Below are positions 18,214 to 25,085 of a stretch of 31,423 nucleotides of DNA, piece after piece. Position numbers and translations under genes: made by a program. Location of the stretch: the IMG/VR virus record IMGVR_UViG_3300025869_000055, positions 1-31,423 of that record; one strand, 5' to 3'. The notes under the pieces were generated by a model. The model searched no databases. It was not told where the DNA came from and saw only the letters and a list, made by a program, of their open reading frames with translations. Position 1 is the first letter of the stretch. Every line of letters begins with the position of its first letter. This stretch comes from a virus.

Positions 18214-18467
18214 TGATTTTTCCTATGTGCATGTTGTATGCGCCTCTCTAAAAGACCAACTATATATCTCTGACCTTCCAAATGACGCAATTCCTCAGTT
18301 GTAACATTCGGGCCATTTACCATCTCTATTGTTATAGAGCGTAAATACTTTAAGACTTCCTTGCCAGTGGGAGACTCTAGCAAGGAAGCTATATTTTTAC
18401 TTATCTGTGTATCTTTATTGGTATCTCTTTGAAAACCATCGACTCCAATATTAACTTTACTGGGCAA
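18210..18467 (-). CDS. Small helical protein between portal and scaffold
   Basis: This is an 85-residue basic, helical protein of unknown function. It must start at TTG 18467, overlapping the portal stop: AGGAG lies seven bases before that TTG, and the portal frame ends there. It ends in an ATGA overlap with the scaffold start. The C-terminal half (TEELRHLEGQRYIVGLLERRIQHAHRK) looks like a helical hairpin. Small proteins at this place are frequent in podoviruses of this type. The TTG start and the double overlap make it tightly dependent on portal translation. Confidence 0.72.
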   Translation of the reverse strand: MPSKVNIGVDGFQRDTNKDTQISKNIASLLESPTGKEVLKYLRSITIEMVNGPNVTTEELRHLEGQRYIVGLLERRIQHAHRKNQ

Positions 18468-20046
18468 TCATTTGCTCCTGTTCTTCTGGTTGACCTTGAG
18501 GCTGGCCTTGCATCTGTTGCATTTGTGCCATCTGTGCCGCAGCCTCTGCAATTTGCTTGCGTTGCTCTTCATCCCTAATCAAAGCATCAGGAACACCAAA
18601 CTTCTTAGCTAAATGCACTGCTGTTTCTTCGCCATCAATTAACATGTTTAACATTTCTGGGCCAAACACACCACCAACCAGCTCTAAGAACCTAGATACT
18701 GAACTTATATCTTGGTTTGCTTGAGCTTGTGCTAGTGGAGATACAGATTTTACCTTAACTTCTCTACCATTTACTACAGGAATTTCTATTCTACCCTGCT
18801 TTTTAAGGATATATATTAGCCTTTGAAGCACAGGTTGCACTAATTCTGCCTGTAATCTACCAAATGCAGACCCCATTCTGCGTGATAAATCAGCCATTCT
18901 CTCTGCAACTTCGGTTGCTGAAGCTGGTGTTCTGTCAGGATTGCCTAACATGTCGTTGTATAATGCACGTTTAATATTCAATCTCATGTCACTTAGTACC
19001 AACTGTGCTACATCAAAGTTACCAGCGGCTTGTATAGGTTGCAATCCAGCAGAGCCTATGCCCTTTGGTATGATAGAGCCTGGAACTAGCTGGATAGTAT
19101 CTACGTTTACTACACCGTCATCTTCCATCTGATAAATCCCAGAGATAGACATCTGTGCGTTCTCTAAGATAAGTTCAATAGTAAGGTTAGTAGTTTTAAT
19201 TGCACTAAGAGCGTTCATTAGTGGGCCACGACCATATACTTCACCAGCACACTTGCTCCATCTAAAGCAAATAAAAGGATTAGACCCTACACCTGACATC
19301 TTTTCGTAGTAAACAACACACTTTGTAGTCATACATATAGCGTAATGTAGGTAAGCTTCTTCGTTTTTAGTACTGTAATCCCTGCAAACAAGCTCTAATA
19401 ATGTAGTTGTTTGGTCTCCAGCGTTACTAATCCTGTCAGTAATCTTTGGTGGCATAGCAGAATTAGGGTATAACTGAGGTATTTGGTCAAACCTAATCTT
19501 CTTTCTTTCCCTAAATACATGGTCAATCTTATCATCTGGCCCAGTATCAAGAACAACATGAGGCAGAGGAACAGCAGAAAACACTACTGGGTTTAAGGAA
19601 TCACCTTCTTCAACAACAAGTACACCAGTGCCTACAGCTAAATCCATAAAGGATTCATGCACCTCTTGAGAAAAATTAGAGTTCTGTATTATCTCAAATA
19701 CATACTCTGTTACTTCATCGAGGTCGTTGTTAATTGGGTCACGCTCTCCTTTAGGAATCTCAGAACCAGCCACAAGGTCAGCCCACCTAGCAAAATTGGG
19801 AACAATACCAGACTGCAAACGAGAAGCGAACTCCTGTACACCCACCACAGCAGTCTCGTCAAATATCTTATCATCTCTTCTTTGACCAATACTTTCACTA
19901 TAAAAAGACTCCCTCATAGGTAGCGCGTACTCGTAACACTCCTCGAACAAAGGCACAAAGTTTTCCCTTAGAGCCTTTGCTTTTTCGTACCTATCCATAT
20001 ACTTCTTGGCAACTGGGTCGTCACCATAGTTGCTTGAAGATTCCAT
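18457..20046 (-). CDS. Portal protein (head-tail connector)
   Basis: The 529-residue product matches the T7 gp8 type connector family in size (536) and sequence style. Signatures include ARWADLVAGSE preceded by FASRLQSGIVPN, then FMDLAVGTGVLVVEEGD and the TPASATEVAERMADLSRRMGSAFGRLQAELVQPVLQR helix region near residues 375-410. The C-terminus is Gln/Met-rich low complexity (QMAQMQQMQGQPQGQPEE), expected to be disordered. A dodecamer would form the DNA gate. The start overlaps the preceding small gene in a TAATG junction. Confidence 0.94.
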   Translation of the reverse strand: MESSSNYGDDPVAKKYMDRYEKAKALRENFVPLFEECYEYALPMRESFYSESIGQRRDDKIFDETAVVGVQEFASRLQSGIVPNFARWADLVAGSEIPKGERDPINNDLDEVTEYVFEIIQNSNFSQEVHESFMDLAVGTGVLVVEEGDSLNPVVFSAVPLPHVVLDTGPDDKIDHVFRERKKIRFDQIPQLYPNSAMPPKITDRISNAGDQTTTLLELVCRDYSTKNEEAYLHYAICMTTKCVVYYEKMSGVGSNPFICFRWSKCAGEVYGRGPLMNALSAIKTTNLTIELILENAQMSISGIYQMEDDGVVNVDTIQLVPGSIIPKGIGSAGLQPIQAAGNFDVAQLVLSDMRLNIKRALYNDMLGNPDRTPASATEVAERMADLSRRMGSAFGRLQAELVQPVLQRLIYILKKQGRIEIPVVNGREVKVKSVSPLAQAQANQDISSVSRFLELVGGVFGPEMLNMLIDGEETAVHLAKKFGVPDALIRDEEQRKQIAEAAAQMAQMQQMQGQPQGQPEEQEQMIAQ

Positions 20047-20300
20047 TAACTAAACCTTTGGCCAAAATTAGAAGTACTTCCTGATGATGGGTTAAGCATT
20101 GAGTAACGCTTTCTACCGCCAGAGCCACCTCTTCTTCTTAATTTTTTAGCTGCTATGTCTGTAATAGCCAAATCTTTATCTTCTTGCTTTTGCCTAGAGA
20201 TGTCTAACTGCACTTCTCTTGCCGCTTCATCTGCATCAGCTTGCTGTTGTCTTGTTAGCTCAGCAACATTCGGGTCTACTTTTGGTTTTGGTAAGCACAT
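20046..20300 (-). CDS. Small basic protein preceding the portal
   Basis: The 84-residue product starts MCLPKPKVDPNVAELTRQQ, continues as a charged helix (QADADEAAREVQLDISRQKQ) and ends in a Gly/Arg/Ser-rich basic tail (LRRRGGSGGRKR). This layout is common in small proteins found just upstream of portals in podoviruses. Function is not known. A strong AAAGGAG ribosome binding site precedes ATG 20300, and the conserved late element lies 56 bases further upstream, so the gene may head its own late transcript together with the portal. Confidence 0.75.
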   Translation of the reverse strand: MCLPKPKVDPNVAELTRQQQADADEAAREVQLDISRQKQEDKDLAITDIAAKKLRRRGGSGGRKRYSMLNPSSGSTSNFGQRFS

Positions 20301-20356
20301 ACTTTTCTCCTTTAAGATTTCTTACTTATTCTGTAAGCACAGAATAAAAAATTTTG

Positions 20357-20370
20357 CAACTCACAATTAC
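20357..20370 (-). promoter_or_regulatory. Conserved late element, copy before the small gene and portal
   Basis: On the minus strand this is GTAATTGTGAGTTG, identical over 14 bases to the copy before the small terminase. It overlaps the large terminase stop codon (ATG-TAA-TTG) and ends 56 bases before ATG 20300. TTGCAA at its end could serve as a -35 hexamer; no good -10 is seen. A promoter role is inferred. Confidence 0.55.
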
Positions 20371-21890
20371 ATTCTAGCCCATAATCCTTGTCTTCTTCGT
20401 GGCTTATTAGTTCGTGCAAACACATCAAAGTTGCGTTGTACTACTGTAGCTTGCGCTGGTTTCTGGTTACTTATAAGACTTCTACCTTCTCCAGCCCCTA
20501 ATAGTAGGTACTGTAAAGCATCATGTATGTGTGAATACATATTCTTATCTGGTTTATCTGCGTATCTTTCTCCAGATACTTCCATTCTGCGGTAGGAATA
20601 CCCACCTTCGAATCCTTTTATAAGCGTTGAGCATCTTCTGTCTAGAAGAAACGCTGGCTTTCCTTCGGACATTTTGTTTAATTGTGATGAGACAGCCTCC
20701 AATCTTAGGTCAACAGAGTTACTTGGTGCAGGAACTGCTCTTAATCCAGCCCCTCGAAGTATGTGGAATGGTGTAGATTCATCAGTCTGCGCTCTAAAAT
20801 CTCCAGCAGGGTCACCGAAAATAAGAACATCAGGACAGTCAGGAAAACGTGTAGCCAGTTCTTCCCTTAGTACTTCCGCAAACCTAACGATACCCATGTC
20901 TATAGCCACAATCTCGGACTGTATCAGCCATCTGCCACGCACCTTCTGTCCTAATACTGCGGCTGGAGTAAGCCCAAAGTCTATTCCTACATAAAGAGGC
21001 AGAGAAGCAGCTACTGGGATTTCTTCTTTAGCAACATGTGTGTCAGTTACAAACATAGAATATACAGGCTTTCCGTCTTGGATTGTGCCAAGTCTATTCA
21101 TAACATACACATCAATCCAGCTTTTTGTTTTACCCTGTACTAGATTAGGATAATAACTCTTTAACATATTTTTTACATTCTCAGCTACTGTATTAGGTGC
21201 ATAGTTCTCTACTTCTCCGTCCTCATCTTTAACCTCAACCATCCCAGAGGGCTGAGTATAGAAGTTCCAGTTAGTAGGTTTAACTAACATCTTAGCCTGT
21301 TCTCTAGGTATATGGTCAGGAATAGGAACTTCTCCAGACATAATAGGCCACCAATGGTCTTCCTCTGGTGCGTTAGTATCAGCAATAACCCCAGTCCATG
21401 TAGGGCCACCATCGCGCATAGAAGGAAAACGACCAACTCTCATAGTACAGGCATCAATAATACTCTTACCTAACTCTCTAGCCTCGTTAATCCAGATGCC
21501 AGTAACCTCTAGCGACAACAGTTTCTTTACATCCTCAGGCCTATCAAGGGCTAAAAAAATTACCTCAAGGTCTATATCACCCTTCTTAATGCGATGAGTA
21601 TAAGGAACAGACCAATTAAACTTACCCCATTCATTCTCTGGAAACCAATCTAACCAAGTCTTAATTGTAGTAGTTCGAAGCTGGGGATTGGTATTCCGTA
21701 TGATAGCCCACCGACTCTTGCGTATTCCATCAGCAGACTTCTCCTGACTTAACGCCCTGCGAAACACCTCAATGCAACACGCAACAGACTTACCACTACC
21801 AACAGGGCCTCGAATACCACGAAAAAAAGTATCGTCCTTCATAAAACTCTTTAATACTTCCCCATCAGGCTTGTACTTAAAGTCAATCAC
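20367..21890 (-). CDS. Terminase large subunit
   Basis: The 507-residue ATPase-nuclease cuts and pumps DNA into the head. Walker A is GPVGSGKS at residues 28-35; the Walker B strand is GIWINEA near 131-137 with Glu136. The nuclease acidic residues are in VGIDFGLTPAA (Asp304), LIFGDPAG (Asp360) and YSHIHDALQY (Asp457). The start is GTG 21890, which overlaps the TGA of the upstream winged-helix gene (GTGA), with AAGGG eight bases before it. Unlike T7, where the large terminase is near the right end, here it lies just before the portal block. Confidence 0.95.
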   Translation of the reverse strand: MIDFKYKPDGEVLKSFMKDDTFFRGIRGPVGSGKSVACCIEVFRRALSQEKSADGIRKSRWAIIRNTNPQLRTTTIKTWLDWFPENEWGKFNWSVPYTHRIKKGDIDLEVIFLALDRPEDVKKLLSLEVTGIWINEARELGKSIIDACTMRVGRFPSMRDGGPTWTGVIADTNAPEEDHWWPIMSGEVPIPDHIPREQAKMLVKPTNWNFYTQPSGMVEVKDEDGEVENYAPNTVAENVKNMLKSYYPNLVQGKTKSWIDVYVMNRLGTIQDGKPVYSMFVTDTHVAKEEIPVAASLPLYVGIDFGLTPAAVLGQKVRGRWLIQSEIVAIDMGIVRFAEVLREELATRFPDCPDVLIFGDPAGDFRAQTDESTPFHILRGAGLRAVPAPSNSVDLRLEAVSSQLNKMSEGKPAFLLDRRCSTLIKGFEGGYSYRRMEVSGERYADKPDKNMYSHIHDALQYLLLGAGEGRSLISNQKPAQATVVQRNFDVFARTNKPRRRQGLWARM

Positions 21891-22177
21891 TCAAAAAACC
21901 CTTCAACAATAGCCCACTTACGAGGCTCCTTTTTACTAGAAAAACCAGAGTCTTCTATACACTCTATAAGACCAATTTTTTCTAACTCTTTTAATGCTAA
22001 AGCCGCTGTATTCTTACTAACATTAGCAAACTTTCCAGCCTCCCTAACACTATAAACAACAGGCTCACTACCATTAGATGACTTCGCTAACAGCCCAATA
22101 TAAATAGCACGAGCATTTGAACTAGAAACTCGCCAAGCATTAGAATTAATTATTGCATGATAAAGTTTAATATACAT
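21887..22177 (-). CDS. Small winged-helix DNA-binding protein between the terminases
   Basis: The 96-residue product has a winged-helix pattern. Helices run around residues 8-35, and the recognition unit is SVREAGKFANVSKNTAALALKELEKIGLIECIED, followed by a wing-like FSSKKEPRKWAIVEG. It may regulate late genes or assist DNA recognition at packaging; both are inference. It starts directly after the stop of the upstream 64-residue gene (TAGATG) and ends inside the GTG start of the large terminase. The place between the two terminase genes is unusual for a regulator. Confidence 0.75.
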   Translation of the reverse strand: MYIKLYHAIINSNAWRVSSSNARAIYIGLLAKSSNGSEPVVYSVREAGKFANVSKNTAALALKELEKIGLIECIEDSGFSSKKEPRKWAIVEGFFE

Positions 22178-22372
22178 CTATTTGTCAGCAATACCACTGT
22201 CACGACCAACCCTCAACAGTCTAGCCACAGTAGCAGGAGCTAAAGAATCAATAAGCTTGTCAGCCTCATAGTCAGTAACAAACTCCTTAGGATGATGCTT
22301 GAAGTTAACCTTCTTTACTATCTTACGAAGTATATCTAACTCCGAACCCTTAATCGTACTAATAAAACTCAT
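22178..22372 (-). CDS. Small protein downstream of the small terminase
   Basis: This 64-residue protein is of unknown function. It is helical and basic in its first half (LDILRKIVKKVNFKHHPKEF), with a C-terminal LAPATVARLLRVGRDSGIAD that could be part of a helix-turn-helix. AAGG precedes ATG 22372 with normal spacing. The stop touches the start of the winged-helix gene. About 80 bases separate it from the small terminase; nothing notable is seen in that gap apart from a weak inverted repeat near the ribosome binding site. Confidence 0.68.
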   Translation of the reverse strand: MSFISTIKGSELDILRKIVKKVNFKHHPKEFVTDYEADKLIDSLAPATVARLLRVGRDSGIADK

Positions 22373-22451
22373 ATCGAACCTTTCTCAAGAAAAATGCTAG
22401 TGTGAGACCTATTGCAACAGAGTAACCGCAAGTTTTGACCCCACCCACCTC

Positions 22452-22838
22452 TTACGACAGGTCTATTGAGACACGAATGTCGCCAGCTACCTGCACTTGA
22501 CTCCTATCTATTGGCTTGAACCCAGCTCTATCTAGCAAATCCTTGCTTGCTTCCAGCTGAACATACTCACTCTTCGCACCCTTACTCAGTCCTGCTAACT
22601 GGTGTACAGCCGCAGGAGCAAGTCTACTAAACTGTTCTGTCACTACTGTCATCAAGTGCTGTTGCACGTGGGCAGTCTTCAATGCCTTTTGTGCGGTGAC
22701 TCTACCGCTGTCACCTTCTGCGTATCCTGCGGTCTTTGCAGCTTGCGTGACATTCCCTCCATTTGCTACATATGCATCAACTAAAGCTATCTGTCTTCTG
22801 GTTAGTTTTCTATTACTTACAGGTATCATCAGGAACAA
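22452..22838 (-). CDS. Terminase small subunit
   Basis: The product is about 125-128 residues and resembles the Terminase_2 family. It starts with SNRKLTRRQIALVDAYVANGG, then NVTQAAKTAGYAEGDSG as a helix-turn-helix that would bind the packaging site, and a helical oligomerisation part (VQQHLMTVVTEQFSRLAPAAVHQLAGLS). Two starts are possible: TTG 22838, six bases after AGGAG, or ATG 22829, about nine bases after a GAGGGG run. I give the longer form but the ATG is equally likely. It heads the whole minus-strand operon and has a copy of the late element upstream. Confidence 0.88.
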   Translation of the reverse strand: MFLMIPVSNRKLTRRQIALVDAYVANGGNVTQAAKTAGYAEGDSGRVTAQKALKTAHVQQHLMTVVTEQFSRLAPAAVHQLAGLSKGAKSEYVQLEASKDLLDRAGFKPIDRSQVQVAGDIRVSIDLS

Positions 22839-22892
22839 CCCCCTCTCCTTACCTCTCCCCCTTCACAGATAGCTTGTTACAAATGTACGTGT

Positions 22893-22906
22893 CAACTCAC
22901 AATTAC
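22893..22906 (-). promoter_or_regulatory. Conserved late element, terminase copy
   Basis: On the minus strand this is GTAATTGTGAGTTG and it continues as ACA, so a consensus -35 hexamer TTGACA is formed at its end; CTATCT lies 17 bases on but is a poor -10. It ends 54 bases before the TTG start of the small terminase. It is identical to the copy at 20357-20370. Confidence 0.55.
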
Positions 22907-22912
22907 GGAAAT

Positions 22913-22952
22913 AACACTAAACAACAGAATATAGTGTTTGCTAAGGGCAAAC
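22913..22952. repeat. Two overlapping inverted repeats
   Basis: AACACTA (22913-22919) pairs with TAGTGTT (22932-22938). GTTTGC (22936-22941) pairs with GCAAAC (22947-22952) over a five-base loop. They share bases 22936-22938, so only one can form at a time in RNA. They may be operators or an RNA element. Confidence 0.5.
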
Positions 22953-23006
22953 CAATGAGTAGTGTCCTCGCTCCCTCTAGGCTGTACTCGGCCACAGGAG
23001 ACTGCT

Positions 23007-23033
23007 AAAATCAGGTTGGACAACCCTGATTTT
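23007..23033. repeat. Palindrome 1: 11-12 bp hairpin, terminator-like on either strand
   Basis: AAAATCAGGTTG pairs with CAACCCTGATTTT with one bulged C and a very short loop. The arms end in A4/T4, so either strand could give a weak hairpin plus U-tract. It could insulate the two divergent operons. Confidence 0.65.
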
Positions 23034-23050
23034 GCCTGTAAAGTACAGGC
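23034..23050. repeat. Palindrome 2: 7-bp arms
   Basis: GCCTGTA-AAG-TACAGGC is a perfect inverted repeat starting directly after palindrome 1. The short spacer suits a dimeric protein operator or a small hairpin. Confidence 0.65.
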
Positions 23051-23054
23051 CGCA

Positions 23055-23074
23055 TGACACACAGTCGTGTGTCA
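23055..23074. repeat. Palindrome 3: 8-bp arms, shares 12-mer with the initiator-gene repeats
   Basis: TGACACAC-AGTC-GTGTGTCA is a perfect inverted repeat, four bases after palindrome 2. Its first 12 bases, TGACACACAGTC, occur again twice inside the replication gene at 27217-27228 and 27286-27297, so the same protein might bind all three. Confidence 0.65.
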
Positions 23075-23291
23075 CCTGTATGGCAGTGGATTTTTGAATC
23101 TAGCGATGCCAAAAATAACGTACTCGTGCGCCCGCGCTCGGACGATTTAATCTATTGTATACTACACTACACAAAAGAGATTCTACTCGCATCTGATAAA
23201 GGTGTCCTGATGCACAGACACTGCGTCAATAACCATGTCACTATTGCCGAAGAAGTTTAATTACTATCAACTTTGTCACCATATGTTCGAA

Positions 23292-23434
23292 GGTCCATTT
23301 ATAACCACCTAAGAATACAGGCATATCTGAATGGACTATCCAAACTGGTCACACAAGAATAATAGACGTATCCATTCACGACCTTGTGCGGATGCTATTC
23401 CACCTTTGGTGGGCATCCTTCTATTGAATGGACC
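23292..23434 (+). ncRNA. Putative structured, possibly switching, leader RNA of the early operon
   Basis: Fold A: GGTCCATT (23292-23299) pairs with AATGGACC (23427-23434), enclosing two arms. Arm one is TGAATGGA (23328-23335) with TCCATTCA (23371-23378). Arm two is GGATGC (23390-23395) with GCATCC (23413-23418), topped by CCACC-TTT-GGTGG. Fold B: GTCCATT (23293-23299) pairs with AATGGAC (23330-23336), and TCCATTCA (23371-23378) pairs with TGAATGGA (23425-23432). The two are mutually exclusive apart from the shared GGATGC hairpin. It lies about 130 bases before the first early ATG. No known riboswitch class is recognised. The alternating 8-mers could instead be protein-binding half-sites in DNA. 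Confidence 0.4.
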
Positions 23435-23562
23435 CTCGTCGATTTTTCTTGTGCGATGGTTGTGGCTGGTGTTGCTTTGCTTGGATGGCTCAGCCAGTTT
23501 GGTTATTCCTGTCAGATGAAGCATGCCTGTATTCTCAGGTGATTCTAAATGGAGAACATATA

Positions 23563-23976
23563 ATGAAAAAGTTAATAGCAAATAAACTGGCAATAGCAAC
23601 ATGGTCATCAACTGGGTCTGAGCAACAGGACGAATACCTTTATCAGAAACGAGCAGAATCTTCCTGCTACGCAACATACAATAGATTAACTTATTTAAAG
23701 AATAAGATAATAGAACAGATTGATGCAGGACAAGTAACCTATGCAGAAATGACTGACACTATCATTCAGATAGTACAAGCAGAACATGAAGCAGACCAAT
23801 CTGTTCACGAACAACTAACTGGTGAGACTTGGACACCAGCTCGAAAGGGTTCTAGAGCTAAGACAACTCATCTATCAGTCGATGAGATACAGGCCCTACG
23901 AGACAAGTACTCAACACCTAATGAAGACGGTACTTCAACAGCTAGACCTCAACTAGCTGGCAAGATATCTAAGTAA
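23563..23976 (+). CDS. First early gene, hypothetical protein
   Basis: The product has 137 residues and unknown function. I start it at ATG 23563 because GGAG lies eight bases upstream; the open frame reaches further up into the structured leader without another ribosome binding site. The product begins MKKLIANKLAIATWSST, is charged and helical in the middle (residues 25-85), has a basic stretch ARKGSRAKTTH, and a C-terminal segment HLSVDEIQALRDKYST of the kind seen in short helix-turn-helix or Arm-like tails. As the first early gene it may act on host takeover. A strong 12-bp hairpin follows the stop codon. Confidence 0.75.
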   Translation: MKKLIANKLAIATWSSTGSEQQDEYLYQKRAESSCYATYNRLTYLKNKIIEQIDAGQVTYAEMTDTIIQIVQAEHEADQSVHEQLTGETWTPARKGSRAKTTHLSVDEIQALRDKYSTPNEDGTSTARPQLAGKISK

Positions 23977-23985
23977 CTTAACCAA

Positions 23986-24013
23986 GATAGGTAGGCTTCC
24001 GAGTCTACCTATC
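23986..24013 (+). repeat. 12-bp hairpin with TCCG loop after the first early gene
   Basis: GATAGGTAGGCT pairs with AGTCTACCTATC (11 Watson-Crick pairs and one G-U in RNA) around a TCCG tetraloop. No T-run follows, so it is not a standard terminator. In T7-like early mRNAs such hairpins are often RNase III sites or 3' stabilisers; that role is inferred here. Confidence 0.75.
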
Positions 24014-24034
24014 ATTACTACATAAGGAAGACAC

Positions 24035-24118
24035 ATGACACAGGACATAATAGGCATAGCCCTGCTTTGCATCATAATGGTAGGCATATTATTTATAGGC
24101 CACGGTATAGGGTTGTGA
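24035..24118 (+). CDS. 27-residue membrane microprotein
   Basis: AAGGA lies six bases before ATG 24035. The product, beginning MTQDIIGIALLCIIMVG and ending GHGIGL, is one predicted transmembrane helix with a short N-terminal tail. Its stop overlaps the GTG of the next small frame (GTGA), suggesting coupling. Function is unknown; small early membrane peptides often act on host envelope functions or superinfection. Confidence 0.6.
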   Translation: MTQDIIGIALLCIIMVGILFIGHGIGL

Positions 24119-24222
24119 AGCGAGAGAGAAAAGAGCGTGATATATTGCACTATAAGTCTAGTGAAAAAAAAGCAAATCGAATGAAACTATCTAATCAATT
24201 AACAGGAGAACTAAAATGTTAG
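24115..24222 (+). CDS. 35-residue basic peptide bridging to the DUF932 gene
   Basis: The frame starts at GTG 24115 inside the stop of the membrane microprotein and ends at TAG 24220-24222, just inside the DUF932 gene start at 24216. The product MKRERKERDILHYKSSEKK... is highly basic and helical. There is no clear ribosome binding site, so translation would depend on coupling. The overlaps at both ends support it, the short length and missing ribosome binding site argue against it. Confidence 0.42.
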   Translation: MKRERKERDILHYKSSEKKANRMKLSNQLTGELKC

Positions 24223-25085
24223 ATACAATTACGAATGACTATGACTTCCAAGTACTAGAAGAGAAAGCATACTTGGCAGATGGTACAGCAATACCAGACA
24301 TGAAGATACTTAGGCATCCAGATACAGGGTTTATTCTAGGTAGACACAGCAGTAATTACAAACCTATCAACTACGAAGAGATGGTTGATAACTTACTAGT
24401 TGGTCTTAATAACTCAGACATATCTCAAGATTACACCACTGATATCAAGGTACATAACGGTGGACGTAAGCTTAAAGCTACTGTGTTATTCAATGACATA
24501 ACAATCAACCCATCCCCTCAACTCAATGACCTAACTCATTACCGAATCAATATGTTTAGTAGTCATGATGGTACTTGGCCTTACATTATTAGTGCTGATG
24601 GCTTGCGATTAACCTGTCTAAATGGACAGACATTTGCTGACCCACTATCTAAAATAAGACTCAAGCATACATCGAGGGTAAGCATAGATGATACAGCTAG
24701 GCATGTGCTTAACAACTACGAGACCTTCAAAGATAAAGAAGAAATGTGGAGTGAGTATGCGTACACTAGTGTCTATGAAACAGAGGTAGAAGATTTTTTC
24801 AAGGCTAATATAGTTAAGAAGAAAACATATTCATCAGTCAAGTATAACAACGAGCGTCAGTTAGAAAACCTAATGAGTTTATATCACGACCATTCTAGCT
24901 GGATGGGTCACAACAAATGGTCTTTGTATAATTGTCTTACATCATGGGCTACTCACACTGACTTTACTGATAACTCAGGCAAGCGTCTGTCTAAGAGTCC
25001 ACACAATACCTCAGTAGAAAGGGAAGCTATGATTGCTAAAGCAATGGACACTGAATACTGGCACACATTAGGTAGAAAGTTATGA
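24216..25085 (+). CDS. DUF932 / phage-plasmid-like protein
   Basis: The 289-residue product belongs to the DUF932 family (also annotated as phage/plasmid-like protein, TIGR03299), whose biochemical role is not established. Recognisable segments are FILGRHSSNYKPINYEEM (residues about 39-56), YRINMFSSHDGTWPYIISADGLRLTCLNGQTF (108-139) and the helical C-terminal half. GGAG precedes ATG 24216 with eight bases. Family members usually sit in early or accessory regions near recombination genes, as here. The 3' end overlaps the next gene in an ATGA junction. Confidence 0.88.
   Translation: MLDTITNDYDFQVLEEKAYLADGTAIPDMKILRHPDTGFILGRHSSNYKPINYEEMVDNLLVGLNNSDISQDYTTDIKVHNGGRKLKATVLFNDITINPSPQLNDLTHYRINMFSSHDGTWPYIISADGLRLTCLNGQTFADPLSKIRLKHTSRVSIDDTARHVLNNYETFKDKEEMWSEYAYTSVYETEVEDFFKANIVKKKTYSSVKYNNERQLENLMSLYHDHSSWMGHNKWSLYNCLTSWATHTDFTDNSGKRLSKSPHNTSVEREAMIAKAMDTEYWHTLGRKL

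Larger units (their letters stand above)
22839..23562 (+). other. Divergent control region between late and early operons
   Basis: About 720 bases separate the first minus-strand gene from the first plus-strand gene, by far the longest non-coding stretch here. It holds the late element (22893-22906), two overlapping inverted repeats (22913-22952), three consecutive palindromes (23007-23074), a GC-rich island in an AT-rich genome (about 23118-23145), an isolated TATACT (23158) without a good -35, and a set of complementary 8-mers (23292-23434). A TGGCTG/CAGCCA stem follows at 23463-23496. Open frames in it lack ribosome binding sites. It probably carries the main early and late promoters. Confidence 0.7.

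Noticed and set aside
23135-23163. Sigma-70 promoter with TATACT at 23158
   Set aside because: No acceptable -35 hexamer lies 16-18 bases upstream and the TG is not at the extended -10 position; left as a mention only.
23054-23260. Possible 68-residue protein in the divergent region
   Set aside because: It starts inside a palindrome, has no ribosome binding site and its codon composition is unlike neighbouring genes.
23336-23677. Minus-strand open frame of 113 codons across the leader
   Set aside because: It runs against the early operon, overlaps the first early gene and the leader hairpins, and has no ribosome binding site or recognisable domain.
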